Shown: piece after piece, positions 34,940 to 43,877 of the stretch | How positions within the stretch are numbered: the stretch's first letter is position 1 | Layout: each line of letters opens with the position of its first letter | From: a virus | Direction: 5' to 3' (one strand) | IMG/VR virus record: IMGVR_UViG_3300007512_002515 | Span: 114,345 to 178,344 of that record | Length of the DNA stretch: 64,000 nt | The notes under the pieces: generated by a model | What the model was told of the DNA's origin: nothing | The model's input: only the letters and a program-made list of their open reading frames with translations | Database searches by the model: none | Made by a program: the position numbers and the translations under genes

Positions 34940-36130
34940 ATGTCAAAGAAAACTCTCTCAGAGGTATATGGGTACTCAAGACCAAAGAAGAAGTCTAGAA
35001 AACTTTCTTCGGGCGGCTTGCGTTCTATAATTTTACGCGAAATCCGAAGTGTCATAAGAGAGCAAGACGAAGAATCCGGAGGTCCTGTCAACGTAGAGGG
35101 TATACCCGACGCGTACAAAGAGCCAAAGGGAACGGCGATGGCTGGCAAAGACAACATCGCAGCAGCCGACGCAACAGAAATCGTAGCTCAACTTGTCAGT
35201 GGCGATTCCAAGATGCCCATCTTTGCAGCTATTGGTGAATTTCATAATCCAGAATACACCGAAGGTATTCCTAAGGCCAGTACTCCAGAGGGTGCAAAAG
35301 CAATTGCTGCCTGGGCGAAAGGATTAGGTCCTGATTTTTTAAAGCAGAACATTGAAAAAGTTCAGCAAGCGTTGCCCAGTAGCGGAATGCCCAAAGACTC
35401 TATGCCCGCCCTCGAACCGTCGGATAGCGGTCATGTTAAAGACGCGTTAAGTCCTGGCGGCCAAATTAATATCGACATGGATGGTAAGATGGCCGATGGG
35501 CTGGAAGATGTTGAAGATTGGCACCAGAAGTATGGAAGCGATGCTAAGCTCGGCGGAGCTGAGAAAGAAGAAACGACCAAAGAAGGGTCTAAGCGATCTC
35601 TTGCAAACATTCTTTTTGAAGACAAGTATCCACAAGGCCATAAGGGTGGCATGCCTGGTGCTCCCGTAAAGGGAGAGAAGGACGCTGTCGATCTCGGTTC
35701 AATCAAGGATTTGGCGCTTAGTTTCTTAACAAAAGGACTCCAAACATACGATGATGAAGGCGGCGACGACACGATAGAAGTTAAGGAGAATGAGCCTATT
35801 CAAGTTGCTTCGATGATCCCCACACAGAAAAATGTCCTTTTAGGAAAAGCTCTTGCGTTTGCAATCGGCGGTGGATTCGGTGGTAAAGAGCTTGGCGCAT
35901 ATATCACTGGTGGAAATGAGATCTTAGATGGTCACCATCGATGGGCCGGAACAATGATTGTCGATCCGGGTGCCGGGATTAAGGGCCATAAGGTAATGGC
36001 ACCAGCGAAGGATATTCTTCCCGTGCTGACTACTCTCGGCAACGCGTTAGGTCGGCAACAAAAGGGTATGGAGCATGGAGAGAAAAATGAATCTCTTCAG
36101 CGCTGGCGTAAATTAGCTGGTTTACTTTAA
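34940..36130 (+). CDS. ParB/sulfiredoxin-like domain protein with tag elements
   Basis: 396 aa, GGAG site. After a basic start, the tag-like helix L-R-S-I-I-L-R-E-I-R-S-V-I-R-E-Q (about residues 29-44) ends I-R-E. A second site, N-I-L-F-E-D-K-Y-P, lies near residue 207. The C-terminal part has P-T-Q-K-N-V-L-L-G-K-A and I-L-D-G-H-H-R-W-A-G (about 329-338), the D-G-H-H-R core of ParB/Srx-like domains that hold nucleotides or cut DNA. It ends R-W-R-K-L-A-G-L-L, like the end of the 527-aa protein at 30325. It is probably a virion-carried nuclease or NTPase. The biochemical activity is unproven. Confidence 0.65.
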   Translation: MSKKTLSEVYGYSRPKKKSRKLSSGGLRSIILREIRSVIREQDEESGGPVNVEGIPDAYKEPKGTAMAGKDNIAAADATEIVAQLVSGDSKMPIFAAIGEFHNPEYTEGIPKASTPEGAKAIAAWAKGLGPDFLKQNIEKVQQALPSSGMPKDSMPALEPSDSGHVKDALSPGGQINIDMDGKMADGLEDVEDWHQKYGSDAKLGGAEKEETTKEGSKRSLANILFEDKYPQGHKGGMPGAPVKGEKDAVDLGSIKDLALSFLTKGLQTYDDEGGDDTIEVKENEPIQVASMIPTQKNVLLGKALAFAIGGGFGGKELGAYITGGNEILDGHHRWAGTMIVDPGAGIKGHKVMAPAKDILPVLTTLGNALGRQQKGMEHGEKNESLQRWRKLAGLL

Positions 36131-36154
36131 GCCTTCCCTCTCTACTATTTTAGT

Positions 36155-36607
36155 ATGAGAATTCTTACAAATTTATTCTGCGGATACTTCTTCGCATGGA
36201 TAATTTTATTTCCCACTATTTCCTATGCAGATGAGCCGGTCCCAATAAGCGCTGGTGATCCTGCACCACATGATGGTGTTTTATTTACGACTGAAGACGC
36301 TGCTCGACTTCTAGCAAATTTAGAAACTCAAGAAGCGACATGCCAAGCTCGAGTCAATTATGAGGTCGCGTCTGCCGTTAATCAAACGCAATTATTACTA
36401 GATAATTGTCAATCGTCCTTAGATCTTAGAACACAGATGTACGAACAAAGACTTGCTTTTCACACAGACTATAGCAACTATCTTGAAAACAGATTAACAA
36501 AACCCAAAATATCGCCAGAGCTAACACTATTTATAGGAATATTGGCTGGGGTTGGTTTAACGATTGGCGCCGGTGTCGCAATGAACCAAGCAGCAACTTC
36601 TCCGTGA
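36155..36607 (+). CDS. Secreted, membrane-anchored protein
   Basis: 150 aa. A clear signal peptide (hydrophobic stretch about residues 7-22, likely cut after S-Y-A) opens it. A helical periplasmic region with two Cys follows, then a C-terminal membrane segment (about 125-145, L-T-L-F-I-G-I-L-A-G-V-G-L-T-I-G-A-G-V). This end-anchored periplasmic layout recalls spanin-type or envelope-stress proteins. Function is unknown. No strong ribosome binding site is seen. Confidence 0.6.
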   Translation: MRILTNLFCGYFFAWIILFPTISYADEPVPISAGDPAPHDGVLFTTEDAARLLANLETQEATCQARVNYEVASAVNQTQLLLDNCQSSLDLRTQMYEQRLAFHTDYSNYLENRLTKPKISPELTLFIGILAGVGLTIGAGVAMNQAATSP

Positions 36608-36648
36608 AAAAGCGCTGTTCTTGGTGATACTTATTGCTGAGGTATCCA

Positions 36649-37863
36649 ATGAAACGAAATTTTAGACATTTAAGAGAGCAAGCAAGGAAGCTTTTATTCG
36701 AGGATGTGTATCCCGAATACAGCAACTCTACCTGGGCTGATGGCGAACGCGCCGGTACCCAGTTTAATGAGCCAGAGACAGCTGATCCTATGGAGCCGCC
36801 AATAACACCTGAGCCACAAATGGCTGTCCAGCTATCAACGGATGAGCCACCAGTGGATGATCCTGAGTACGCTCCAATAAACAGCAAAGAATTAGCAAAA
36901 GCACTAGCCGTGCTTGCGCAGCGGTTACCTGATGATGTTGCTGAAACAACATATGATAAATTTGAGAAATTTGTAACTGATCATGAAATTGAGGGTGTTG
37001 AAATTATTGATGATGCTGGAGTGGATGATCCTGAGGAAGAGACGCTAGAAGTTGTAGAAGAAGCTCGAAAAGCAATCCGATTATCGCTACTCAAGCACCT
37101 TGCAGAGGGTAATTGGGGCGACTTTAAGCTGGGAAGGCATGACCACGATGATGATGATGACTTGGGGGAGGAAGGGTATTACTCTGAGTATACCCCCCCT
37201 GATGAAAGTGCTTCTTTTGAAGACATCGCCGATATGATACCTGGTGTGACAGGAGCTTCGGGCGCCAAGCAGTACGTAAATCGGGTGTTAAAAAAACTAC
37301 AAACCCTTGAAAAACATTTTCCTGGGGACATAGGACCTATAAGAGACCGCGCCCTCTATGCATTCACTCGTGCTAGCGTAAATCTAGACCTATTCCCTCA
37401 GGAAGAGGTTGAGGAGATTGGGTGGACCAATCCTGAGTGGGCTTCGCTTGATGCTTTCCGAATATTTCAGGATGAAGCCTTTATTCGTCCAGGTCATCAA
37501 TCGCTATTAAGAGATATGGGAAAAGAGCTCCGAAAAGAGATTCAGGACTCTGATATTGATCCCGCTGTTCATGAGATGATATTCAATCAGGCGGTTGGAA
37601 ACTCTGAGCCCTCTGCTCGCAAAATCGGTTTGAAGCTTCAAAGAAAAAATCCTGATATGTCAATGGAAGAACGAGATCTTCAAGTTTTGGATGCTGAGGC
37701 TTTGGTTGATCGTCTAGAAAAGCAATATGAGGACCTTGGCACACTTACTCCGGGATTGGCAGATAGAGCGATTGATGCGTGGGAAAGTAAGTCACAGTCA
37801 CGACAGTTGGAAATAGCAGCAAAGGCCTGGGAAGAAGCTCGTAACTATAAAATGGAGGGGTGA
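36649..37863 (+). CDS. Tagged acidic virion-type protein
   Basis: 404 aa from the ATG at 36649. It begins M-K-R-N-F-R-H-L-R-E-Q-A-R-K-L-L-F-E-D-V-Y-P, a tag ending L-F-E. The L-F-E-D-x-Y-P string recurs inside the 396-aa protein (I-L-F-E-D-K-Y-P). Acidic low-complexity (residues ~25-70 and a D-H-D-D-D-D-D run near 165) is followed by a helical domain of ~200 residues. No family is recognised. Packaging or a core function is inferred from the tag. Confidence 0.62.
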   Translation: MKRNFRHLREQARKLLFEDVYPEYSNSTWADGERAGTQFNEPETADPMEPPITPEPQMAVQLSTDEPPVDDPEYAPINSKELAKALAVLAQRLPDDVAETTYDKFEKFVTDHEIEGVEIIDDAGVDDPEEETLEVVEEARKAIRLSLLKHLAEGNWGDFKLGRHDHDDDDDLGEEGYYSEYTPPDESASFEDIADMIPGVTGASGAKQYVNRVLKKLQTLEKHFPGDIGPIRDRALYAFTRASVNLDLFPQEEVEEIGWTNPEWASLDAFRIFQDEAFIRPGHQSLLRDMGKELRKEIQDSDIDPAVHEMIFNQAVGNSEPSARKIGLKLQRKNPDMSMEERDLQVLDAEALVDRLEKQYEDLGTLTPGLADRAIDAWESKSQSRQLEIAAKAWEEARNYKMEG

Positions 37864-38267
37864 TGAAGCTCAATGAGCTAATGCATAGATATTTGGGCGA
37901 GCAGGTGTCGGAAAGAGACCCGCTTCAAAATATTGTGCCTCAAGATTTAATCATGGAAAGCAATACATTGCCAGTAGAGGTTATTGAATCGAAGTGGGAG
38001 ATTAAGGGTTCACCTGAACGAATGATTCGAGTATTTCATTTTAACGACCTCACAACGCGCAATTGGTTTTTGGCAGAAGTTTTAGAAAATGAAAAATCAA
38101 ATCATCACTTTGGGAAGATTTTGGTTGAGGGTATGGATGTAAAAGTTGAAGTTCAAACTCATGATATCAATCGAGTTACAGAGCTAGACCAAGAATATGC
38201 AGCATATTGTGATGATATTTGGGGTGACGTTGAGTTTATTGGGAGGACGCAAGCATGGGAGACATAA
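37863..38267 (+). CDS. Pterin-4a-carbinolamine dehydratase-like protein
   Basis: 134 aa from the ATG at 37863. After a short lead (M-K-L-N-E-L-M-H-R-Y-L-G-E-Q), residues 40-115 match the PCD/DCoH fold: W-E-I-K-G...R-V-F-H-F-N-D, then E-K-S-N-H-H-F-G (His81, His82), and V-Q-T-H-D (His100, Asp101), then a late D near residue 109. In PCD these His recycle oxidised tetrahydrobiopterin. A folate/pterin link could fit hydroxymethylase or ThyX chemistry, but its place among virion genes suggests another use. Catalytic residues look intact. Confidence 0.75.
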   Translation: MKLNELMHRYLGEQVSERDPLQNIVPQDLIMESNTLPVEVIESKWEIKGSPERMIRVFHFNDLTTRNWFLAEVLENEKSNHHFGKILVEGMDVKVEVQTHDINRVTELDQEYAAYCDDIWGDVEFIGRTQAWET

Positions 38268-38701
38268 AAGTAACTGAGGTTTACGGTGAATCAGAAAAAA
38301 TAAACGATGGTTTAACAGCGGAGCATGTAATAGTTTCTGAAGAATTAATAGGCTTGCTTGACATTCCCGAAGAAGATGCGTCAATCGATCTTAACGAATT
38401 ATCTATAATAAGAGAAGACGACAATGAAATGCTAAACGCACTTGTGCGTGGCAATTTATTTTCTATTGCTTCTGCTCAATATTTAATAGTGAAGTTTGTC
38501 GCAAAAAGCGATTGCAAGGATATGTTACAAGTTCTAAAATCATCTACGAACCCCAGCTCCAAGGTTGTCAGAATAAATGTCTCTGGCAAATATGGGTTTG
38601 AGGCTTCGGGAAAGCAGCTTGAAGCATGGGAGCTAGCGATGCTAGAAGACCGGTCTGCGCTGTTAACCCTTACTATGAGGACTAAAGATGTCACATTTTG
38701 A
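38255..38701 (+). CDS. Acidic protein of unknown function
   Basis: 148 aa, GGGAGGA site, overlapping the PCD-like gene by 13 bases. It has an acidic first half and a beta-rich second half (V-V-R-I-N-V-S-G-K-Y-G-F-E-A-S-G). No family is recognised. Confidence 0.6.
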   Translation: MGDIKVTEVYGESEKINDGLTAEHVIVSEELIGLLDIPEEDASIDLNELSIIREDDNEMLNALVRGNLFSIASAQYLIVKFVAKSDCKDMLQVLKSSTNPSSKVVRINVSGKYGFEASGKQLEAWELAMLEDRSALLTLTMRTKDVTF

Positions 38702-38870
38702 TAAGTTCATAAAAGATTTAGATAAACGCTCCCAAAAGAAGAAAGAAATTAAAAATATTTCTGAACAGGAGCAGACCTACCAGGAAAAGAGAAGGCTCCG
38801 AGTTCGACGCTTTCAAGAGCGGTGGCAAAATTCGGTTCGGTACATACCGATTCCAGGGAAGAAAAAATGA
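38688..38870 (+). CDS. Small basic protein
   Basis: 60 aa, overlapping its neighbours by 14 and 4 bases. Highly charged, Arg/Lys/Gln-rich helix with an R-W-Q-N-S-V-R-Y-I-P-I-P-G-K-K-K end. It may bind nucleic acid. Real by its coupled position and GAGGA site; function unknown. Confidence 0.6.
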   Translation: MSHFDKFIKDLDKRSQKKKEIKNISEQEQTYQEKRRLRVRRFQERWQNSVRYIPIPGKKK

Positions 38871-39877
38871 GACGTTTTAATCCTGAAATGATTGGTGATA
38901 GAATTGCACGTCTACTGCTACTGGAACAGGGTTTTGCTGGCGATGAAAAAAAGCGCCAAGAAAAATTATCTGGAAAAATAGACAAGCTTAAACTTCGAGC
39001 CCCGGAAGATTCCGCAGAAGAGAAAATCACTGATGAAGAAGACGAAGATGAAGAAGCAGTTGAAGCAAAGCCGAAGCCAGACGTAGAAGCTGGGGAGGAG
39101 AAAGCAGCTGCCGATGCAGAAGCAGAGGAGGATGCGGGTAATGAAGAAGAAGATGTTGAGGATGGCGCTAAATCCACCGGTGGTCAGGGGGAGGAGTTTG
39201 AAGTAAGCGCTCCGTCGTATATTCCAACACAGCTTAACATAAAAGACATCGAACGGCAACTAAACAATCTCAGGGCAGGTAAGAGTCTAAAAGATAAAGA
39301 AATATCGACAGAGCTAGAAACGTATTTTGCAGAACTGGGCCAAGGCGAACAACAGGCACTCTTTACATACCTCGCATCGCTTGCCGCTATTATGACTGGT
39401 GGCACTTCTGGCGCTGCTGCACCTCGTCCACAAAATCTCGATGTTGATATTGAGATCGCCCCCCAAACAGGCTCTGACAGTTTAGAGAAAGTTCGATATG
39501 ATAATGCTCGGCAAAGAAAGAAAGCAAAGCACAAAGGTACTGTTGATCTCGCAGCCCCCATTGTCGTGGGAGAGCAAGCAAACAAATACAGTGAATTAAA
39601 GTCGGTCTTTGAGAATTCTTCGTATGGTGATAGTCATCGATGTGTTAGCGGTAAGACGGTACCCTTCGGCAGCCAGCAATGCGTTGATGATCTGGATAAT
39701 CGCATTGGTGACCTTACAGATCAACGTGACAGCTTAGCTGGTGGAACTGCTGACAGAGCCAGTCTTAATGGTACGTTAAAATATCTACGTCAGAAGAGAC
39801 GCCGGGCAGGGAAGGTCGCTGATCAAGCGAGCCAAGAGAAAGTACAAGGCAGGCTGAATTTAGCAGATGAGGCGTAA
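38867..39877 (+). CDS. Tagged acidic low-complexity protein
   Basis: 336 aa from the ATG at 38867 (ATGA overlap). It begins M-R-R-F-N-P-E-M-I-G-D-R-I-A-R-L-L-L-L-E-Q-G, ending L-L-E, the tag pattern. A long E/D/A run follows (about residues 45-110), then a helical part and a basic C-terminus. It is similar in build to the proteins at 33035 and 36649, so a shared role in prohead core or packaging is plausible. Confidence 0.6.
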   Translation: MRRFNPEMIGDRIARLLLLEQGFAGDEKKRQEKLSGKIDKLKLRAPEDSAEEKITDEEDEDEEAVEAKPKPDVEAGEEKAAADAEAEEDAGNEEEDVEDGAKSTGGQGEEFEVSAPSYIPTQLNIKDIERQLNNLRAGKSLKDKEISTELETYFAELGQGEQQALFTYLASLAAIMTGGTSGAAAPRPQNLDVDIEIAPQTGSDSLEKVRYDNARQRKKAKHKGTVDLAAPIVVGEQANKYSELKSVFENSSYGDSHRCVSGKTVPFGSQQCVDDLDNRIGDLTDQRDSLAGGTADRASLNGTLKYLRQKRRRAGKVADQASQEKVQGRLNLADEA

Positions 39878-39880
39878 AGC

Positions 39881-40774
39881 GTGTTATTTAAGCCCACCCC
39901 ATACCTTTGGTCTCTTGAGGGTTTGACGTTAAATGAATTAGCAGAAGTAGCTGATACGCTATCTCATTCTTCTGTTCCAGTAAGACCAATTTTTGAGTGC
40001 GTAAAAGTCTACATTAAATTAGACGAAAATTCTAATGTACGATATGCGCGTCATATTAACGATTTTTTAGGGCTTGACAAAGTCGCCGTAGTTTCCAGAA
40101 TAAAAGACCCGATGGTTCGGGAAGCTGTGGAAGATGCACTAAATTACGTAGAGCAGACCATTAAGACCTATTGGCCTTTCCGTCCAGGTTCTTCGACATG
40201 GTGTTTATTGGAAATTTTAGACCCAAAAATCAATATAGCTGGCATGGAAAATCCACGTAGAATTATAATCCGAGAAGCAACTAGAATAGATATCAAGGGC
40301 TCTTTTTCAAAGTCACCATTGTTGGAAAGGATGTTCAGCAGAATGAAGGTTGATATAACGCGGGATGAGGATCCTGTCTATGTTGTCGACCCGATTGTCT
40401 ATCTTCGAAATATTAGTGGGACGGGTGTCTATACAGAGCTCAAAGCAGACCTCATCGGTATCGCTGCCCTTGAGGGTGGAATGGAATTAAGAGTTGAAGA
40501 ATTATCAAAAACATCTCAGAGTTATCTGGTGGAAGCTGTAAAGCGTTTTTCTGACGGACTGTTTTTAGGGAATTCTGAGTTTATATTATCTGAGACAGTA
40601 ATTCATGAAGAGAAACAGTTTTATTTAGAGTCTTTTCCAGGAATAAATGTGGAATTGGGTGCACGCGCATTCCGTCTTTCTGGGTCATTTTTAAGACGAA
40701 AAGATAAAATTGTGGCAAAAAGACGTAAGGCAAAAAAAACGTTTTTCCCGCCGCTTATGGCATGGAGGTCATAG
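39881..40774 (+). CDS. Conserved-looking protein of unknown function
   Basis: 297 aa, GTG start. Globular mixed composition, with W-P-F-R-P-G-S-S-T-W-C-L-L-E-I-L near residue 107 and M-E-N-P-R-R-I-I-I-R near 125. A basic C-terminal end (R-R-K-D-K-I-V-A-K-R-R-K-A-K-K) would suit nucleic-acid binding. I cannot assign a family with confidence. Confidence 0.65.
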   Translation: MLFKPTPYLWSLEGLTLNELAEVADTLSHSSVPVRPIFECVKVYIKLDENSNVRYARHINDFLGLDKVAVVSRIKDPMVREAVEDALNYVEQTIKTYWPFRPGSSTWCLLEILDPKINIAGMENPRRIIIREATRIDIKGSFSKSPLLERMFSRMKVDITRDEDPVYVVDPIVYLRNISGTGVYTELKADLIGIAALEGGMELRVEELSKTSQSYLVEAVKRFSDGLFLGNSEFILSETVIHEEKQFYLESFPGINVELGARAFRLSGSFLRRKDKIVAKRRKAKKTFFPPLMAWRS

Positions 40775-41008
40775 GTGACCCATGACGAAATTCTTGAGGA
40801 AGCTGTGAGTCTTGGTAGAGCCTGTGAAATAAGCGACTGGATGGACTTAAAGAAGATTCTGTTGGTAAGCATCCCTTCACCCGCGAGGAAAAATTTCTCG
40901 ATAAGAGACCCAAAGACGAAAAGACAGCAGTTAAATGATTTTGAACACTGGCTAATAGATAATTACTACCAGCAGGTGGGCATAAAGCTTAGGTTTAAAG
41001 AGCAATGA
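40775..41008 (+). CDS. Small protein of unknown function
   Basis: 77 aa, GTG start after TGGAGG, abutting the previous stop. Charged and helical, with E-H-W-L-I-D-N-Y-Y-Q-Q-V near the end. It overlaps the next gene by 4 bases. No family is recognised. Confidence 0.6.
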   Translation: MTHDEILEEAVSLGRACEISDWMDLKKILLVSIPSPARKNFSIRDPKTKRQQLNDFEHWLIDNYYQQVGIKLRFKEQ

Positions 41009-42339
41009 GAATGAGCGCAGACGAACGGTTTATACGAGAACAGATTCGAAAGATTCTTCATGAGTCTTCTTCACCGTTGTTATTAGAGAACCAATTTGGT
41101 GATTTCGCGTCTACCAGTGATATGTACAAAACATTTATTGCTCCGTTTACGAATGTGCTTAAGGTAGCCAAGACCGCATTTAAAGATATTACATCATCGA
41201 CGATTACTACATTACGACACAACTTTTCATTTGATAATGACTTTCGTAAGAAGATGGCTGCAAAGCAACGTTCTGACCGAGATAAGTACAAGCAAGAATA
41301 TGAGACAGTAATGAAAGACATCAATGCTTCGCTTGAGACAGGCGACGCCGCGCTTTTGATGTTCATGGCAAACCCAGGAGTAATGATTGGAAAAGCTATG
41401 TTCGATCAAGCGGCAGACATTGGTGAACCTGTTATCGATTTTACAAAAGAAAAAATGGGAATGTTTAGTCCTGAGCTGGACACGCTGTACCGAGACGTAC
41501 AAACGACGTCTAATACTGGAAAGGGACCAGTACGAGGTCTTTTAGGAGATCTCAAGTCGCTATTCTTTGGAGAAGGGTATCAGCACGGGCCTCTTCTTGA
41601 GGAAGAAGAAAAAGAAGAGGAACCGAAAAAAGAAGATGAAGCCGTGGAGCTTTCTGAACAGGAAGCGCTGGAGATGATTGATAAAGCAATCCAGAGCTCG
41701 AGCTGGGGCCAGCAATTAGAGAAAGATGCCCAAGAGTTTGTTGAGAATAAAGCACAACAAATTGAAGAAGTGAAGCAGAATGTCAAAGACCAAATGGCCA
41801 CATTGAATGCACTAGTTTCAGCCAACAGCTTAGAAGAAATGGTCCCGCCATTCAACGCTTTAAAGACAATGGGCGTTGATTTGTCACAGCAAATGAGCGA
41901 AGTGGAAAAGCTTGTTTCTTCTGCTAAAGAGCGTCTTATTGGAACGGGGGAACCTGTAGCTACGAAACCAGCAGAAGAAGAGAGTCAGAAAAAACCAGTC
42001 CAAGAAGATGATGAAGCGCTACCAGAGAAGCAAACCCAGACTCCCAATGAAGAAGCACAGACGATGATGGACGAGCTTAGAAAAACACCCGAAGGGAAAA
42101 ACCTTCCAAAAGACGCGAAGCCAGAAGACTTCGTTCCTCTCTTAGAGAAGGGAATCATTGCAGCAGCATTTCAGGGTGGCGTCGGAGAGGCTCGCCAAGA
42201 GCTTTTACAGAACGTTATGGATTTCGTTGCAGAGGACATGGGCCCAGCGGAGCTTAAAGATCTCGCAAAGACAAGCGCGCTCGGAAAAAAGTATTCTGAC
42301 CTCATTATGAACTTTGCTAAAGAGTTATCAGAACTTTAG
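41005..42339 (+). CDS. Tagged long helical protein, probable virion protein
   Basis: 444 aa. Tag-like start R-F-I-R-E-Q-I-R-K-I-L-H-E-S ends L-H-E. The remainder is mostly helical with Glu/Lys/Ala-rich acidic stretches (E-E-E-K-E-E-E-P near residue 195; a P/E/Q-rich run near 325-350), similar to the 527-aa protein at 30325. It closes the virion-type run, since the next gene follows a 56-base gap. No family is recognised. Confidence 0.62.
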   Translation: MRMSADERFIREQIRKILHESSSPLLLENQFGDFASTSDMYKTFIAPFTNVLKVAKTAFKDITSSTITTLRHNFSFDNDFRKKMAAKQRSDRDKYKQEYETVMKDINASLETGDAALLMFMANPGVMIGKAMFDQAADIGEPVIDFTKEKMGMFSPELDTLYRDVQTTSNTGKGPVRGLLGDLKSLFFGEGYQHGPLLEEEEKEEEPKKEDEAVELSEQEALEMIDKAIQSSSWGQQLEKDAQEFVENKAQQIEEVKQNVKDQMATLNALVSANSLEEMVPPFNALKTMGVDLSQQMSEVEKLVSSAKERLIGTGEPVATKPAEEESQKKPVQEDDEALPEKQTQTPNEEAQTMMDELRKTPEGKNLPKDAKPEDFVPLLEKGIIAAAFQGGVGEARQELLQNVMDFVAEDMGPAELKDLAKTSALGKKYSDLIMNFAKELSEL

Positions 42340-42361
42340 TTTTCATTTTCTAATTTGTGCT

Positions 42362-42367
42362 TATAAT
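42362..42367 (+). promoter_or_regulatory. Possible -10 box (TATAAT)
   Basis: Perfect TATAAT, 28 bases before the ATG at 42396, in a 56-base gap. No convincing -35 at 16-18 bases, so a phage-modified or activator-assisted promoter is possible. Confidence 0.4.
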
Positions 42368-42395
42368 AGAGTAAGACACATTCAGGAGATGTATT

Positions 42396-42755
42396 ATGAA
42401 CGAAGAAAGACAGTGGATTCCCGAAATCTGCTATGAAGAAGTTGAAGATGGGTTGACATCACATATCCCGTTTATTGAAGTGCCCGATACTGCAGAAATG
42501 CCAAGGGTACTTTTTATTTTTGAGTCTACCAATACAGGAGAGACCGAGCCCGGATTGGACGGGGAGGAGGTCCCCATTGTGGAGCTTAATCTTCATCAAT
42601 ATGCGAATATGAATACTTTACGTGATCAATTACCGACGAGCATTTATGATACAATAAGGCAAGCGCTTGGATTAGATCCGCTGGCGACTGCCGTCACCGA
42701 AGGGAAAAAGATCACAGAAAACATTCGAAGCAATCTCGATCAAAATGTTGAGTAG
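42396..42755 (+). CDS. Acidic protein of unknown function
   Basis: 119 aa, CAGGAGA site. Very acidic, with a predicted beta-rich N-terminal half (I-P-F-I-E-V-P, V-L-F-I-F-E-S) and a helical C-terminal half. Flanked by gaps with promoter-like boxes, so likely a separate unit. No family is recognised. Confidence 0.6.
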   Translation: MNEERQWIPEICYEEVEDGLTSHIPFIEVPDTAEMPRVLFIFESTNTGETEPGLDGEEVPIVELNLHQYANMNTLRDQLPTSIYDTIRQALGLDPLATAVTEGKKITENIRSNLDQNVE

Positions 42756-42763
42756 CGTGTAAA

Positions 42764-42793
42764 TTGAGCTGTTTTATGGTAAAATAATACTAT
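42764..42793 (+). promoter_or_regulatory. Possible promoter (TTGAGC-18-TACTAT)
   Basis: In the 60-base gap before the nuclease-like gene at 42816. Both boxes are imperfect and the spacing is 18, so confidence is limited. Confidence 0.4.
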
Positions 42794-42815
42794 AGCAACA
42801 GCAGTGGAGGTTTGT

Positions 42816-43490
42816 ATGCTACAATCATATCTTACGAGATCAGCCGCAATAGGCGCAGTTGATAATATTATGACATTTGCAGACGACATGCAGAAGACTT
42901 ATCAAAGACATGGCATCAATCTTGGAGCTGATGTCGGCCGACAAAACATTATTTTGTCACCAGCACAAGAGCACTTCTTTGCTGACGCAATTAGGATGGC
43001 GGTCGGAGCATGTCGAAATGATGGTCGAACTGGTGAGCCTGATATCATTATCACCGCGCTTGATAATCGTGAGCTGGAATGTAAGGTGGTCTGTAAGGGC
43101 AAGGCCGGTTCATGGCATCTTCAGGCCGACCGTAAATCTTTAGAAGCTGGTGGAAGTTTAGATTTCCTCTATCTTCTCTTTGATCGTACATACGAGAATG
43201 TGGGGGTTTTCCTTTTTAAAGATTTAGTATATGATGATTTTAAGGTCCCTTCTCCGGGATCAAGGGGAAAATCACGTATGAATAAAAAGTCAGCTTTTAA
43301 GAAGTGTGTTCCCTTAATCGGTGGATTTTATGACAAGCGAGAGCATTATCTTAAGCGATACGAGAATGATCTTAAGTCGGCGACGACGATTTATGAGGTG
43401 GGGAAAGCAAAGCAAAAATTGGAACTGTGGACAAACAAAGAGCCCCAGATCTCCATTACACTGGAGCCAATAGATGAAATTAGAACCTGA
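42816..43490 (+). CDS. Putative PD-(D/E)xK nuclease
   Basis: 224 aa from the ATG at 42816, with GGAGG 5 bases before it. A candidate nuclease core reads G-E-P-D-I-I-I-T-A...R-E-L-E-C-K-V-V (PD...E-x-K), preceded by a helix with E-H-F-F-A-D-A-I. The rest resembles no specific restriction enzyme. It could be a host-genome-degrading or repair nuclease. The motif is weak evidence alone. Confidence 0.5.
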   Translation: MLQSYLTRSAAIGAVDNIMTFADDMQKTYQRHGINLGADVGRQNIILSPAQEHFFADAIRMAVGACRNDGRTGEPDIIITALDNRELECKVVCKGKAGSWHLQADRKSLEAGGSLDFLYLLFDRTYENVGVFLFKDLVYDDFKVPSPGSRGKSRMNKKSAFKKCVPLIGGFYDKREHYLKRYENDLKSATTIYEVGKAKQKLELWTNKEPQISITLEPIDEIRT

Positions 43491-43875
43491 ACAAGACTTT
43501 GAAGTAGGACAAGTTGTCTTTTTTATAGCAAGTAAAACAGAATCGGTGATACCCGCACTTGTCGCAGAGAAAATTGTAAGAACTAGAATTGATGGTGCTC
43601 AAATAGCTTACGTGTTGCATATTAACACCCCCAAAGGGTTAAAGGAGCATGAGGTAAATCCAGGAAAAACAAGACTTTATGCAAGCTTGGAAGAAGTCCG
43701 GATGACAATGATGTCATCTGCTGAGACCGCTATCGGTCACCTTATAGCCGCGGCCTCTGCTGCTGCATCAGAGCTGGGTGGTAATATAAAGCAAGAAATT
43801 CCCCCACCAGAAATAGGAGAAGTGGCTCAGGTCACTTTAGATGATGGGCGTGTTGCAAAAATTAGGATGACTTAG
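43474..43875 (+). CDS. Protein of unknown function
   Basis: 133 aa, overlapping the nuclease-like gene by 17 bases. The N-terminal part is a small beta domain (V-G-Q-V-V-F-F-I-A-S...A-Y-V-L-H-I-N-T), reminiscent of the 122-aa protein at 51477; an Ala-rich helix and a final strand follow. No family is recognised. Confidence 0.6.
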   Translation: MKLEPEQDFEVGQVVFFIASKTESVIPALVAEKIVRTRIDGAQIAYVLHINTPKGLKEHEVNPGKTRLYASLEEVRMTMMSSAETAIGHLIAAASAAASELGGNIKQEIPPPEIGEVAQVTLDDGRVAKIRMT

Positions 43876-43877
43876 TT

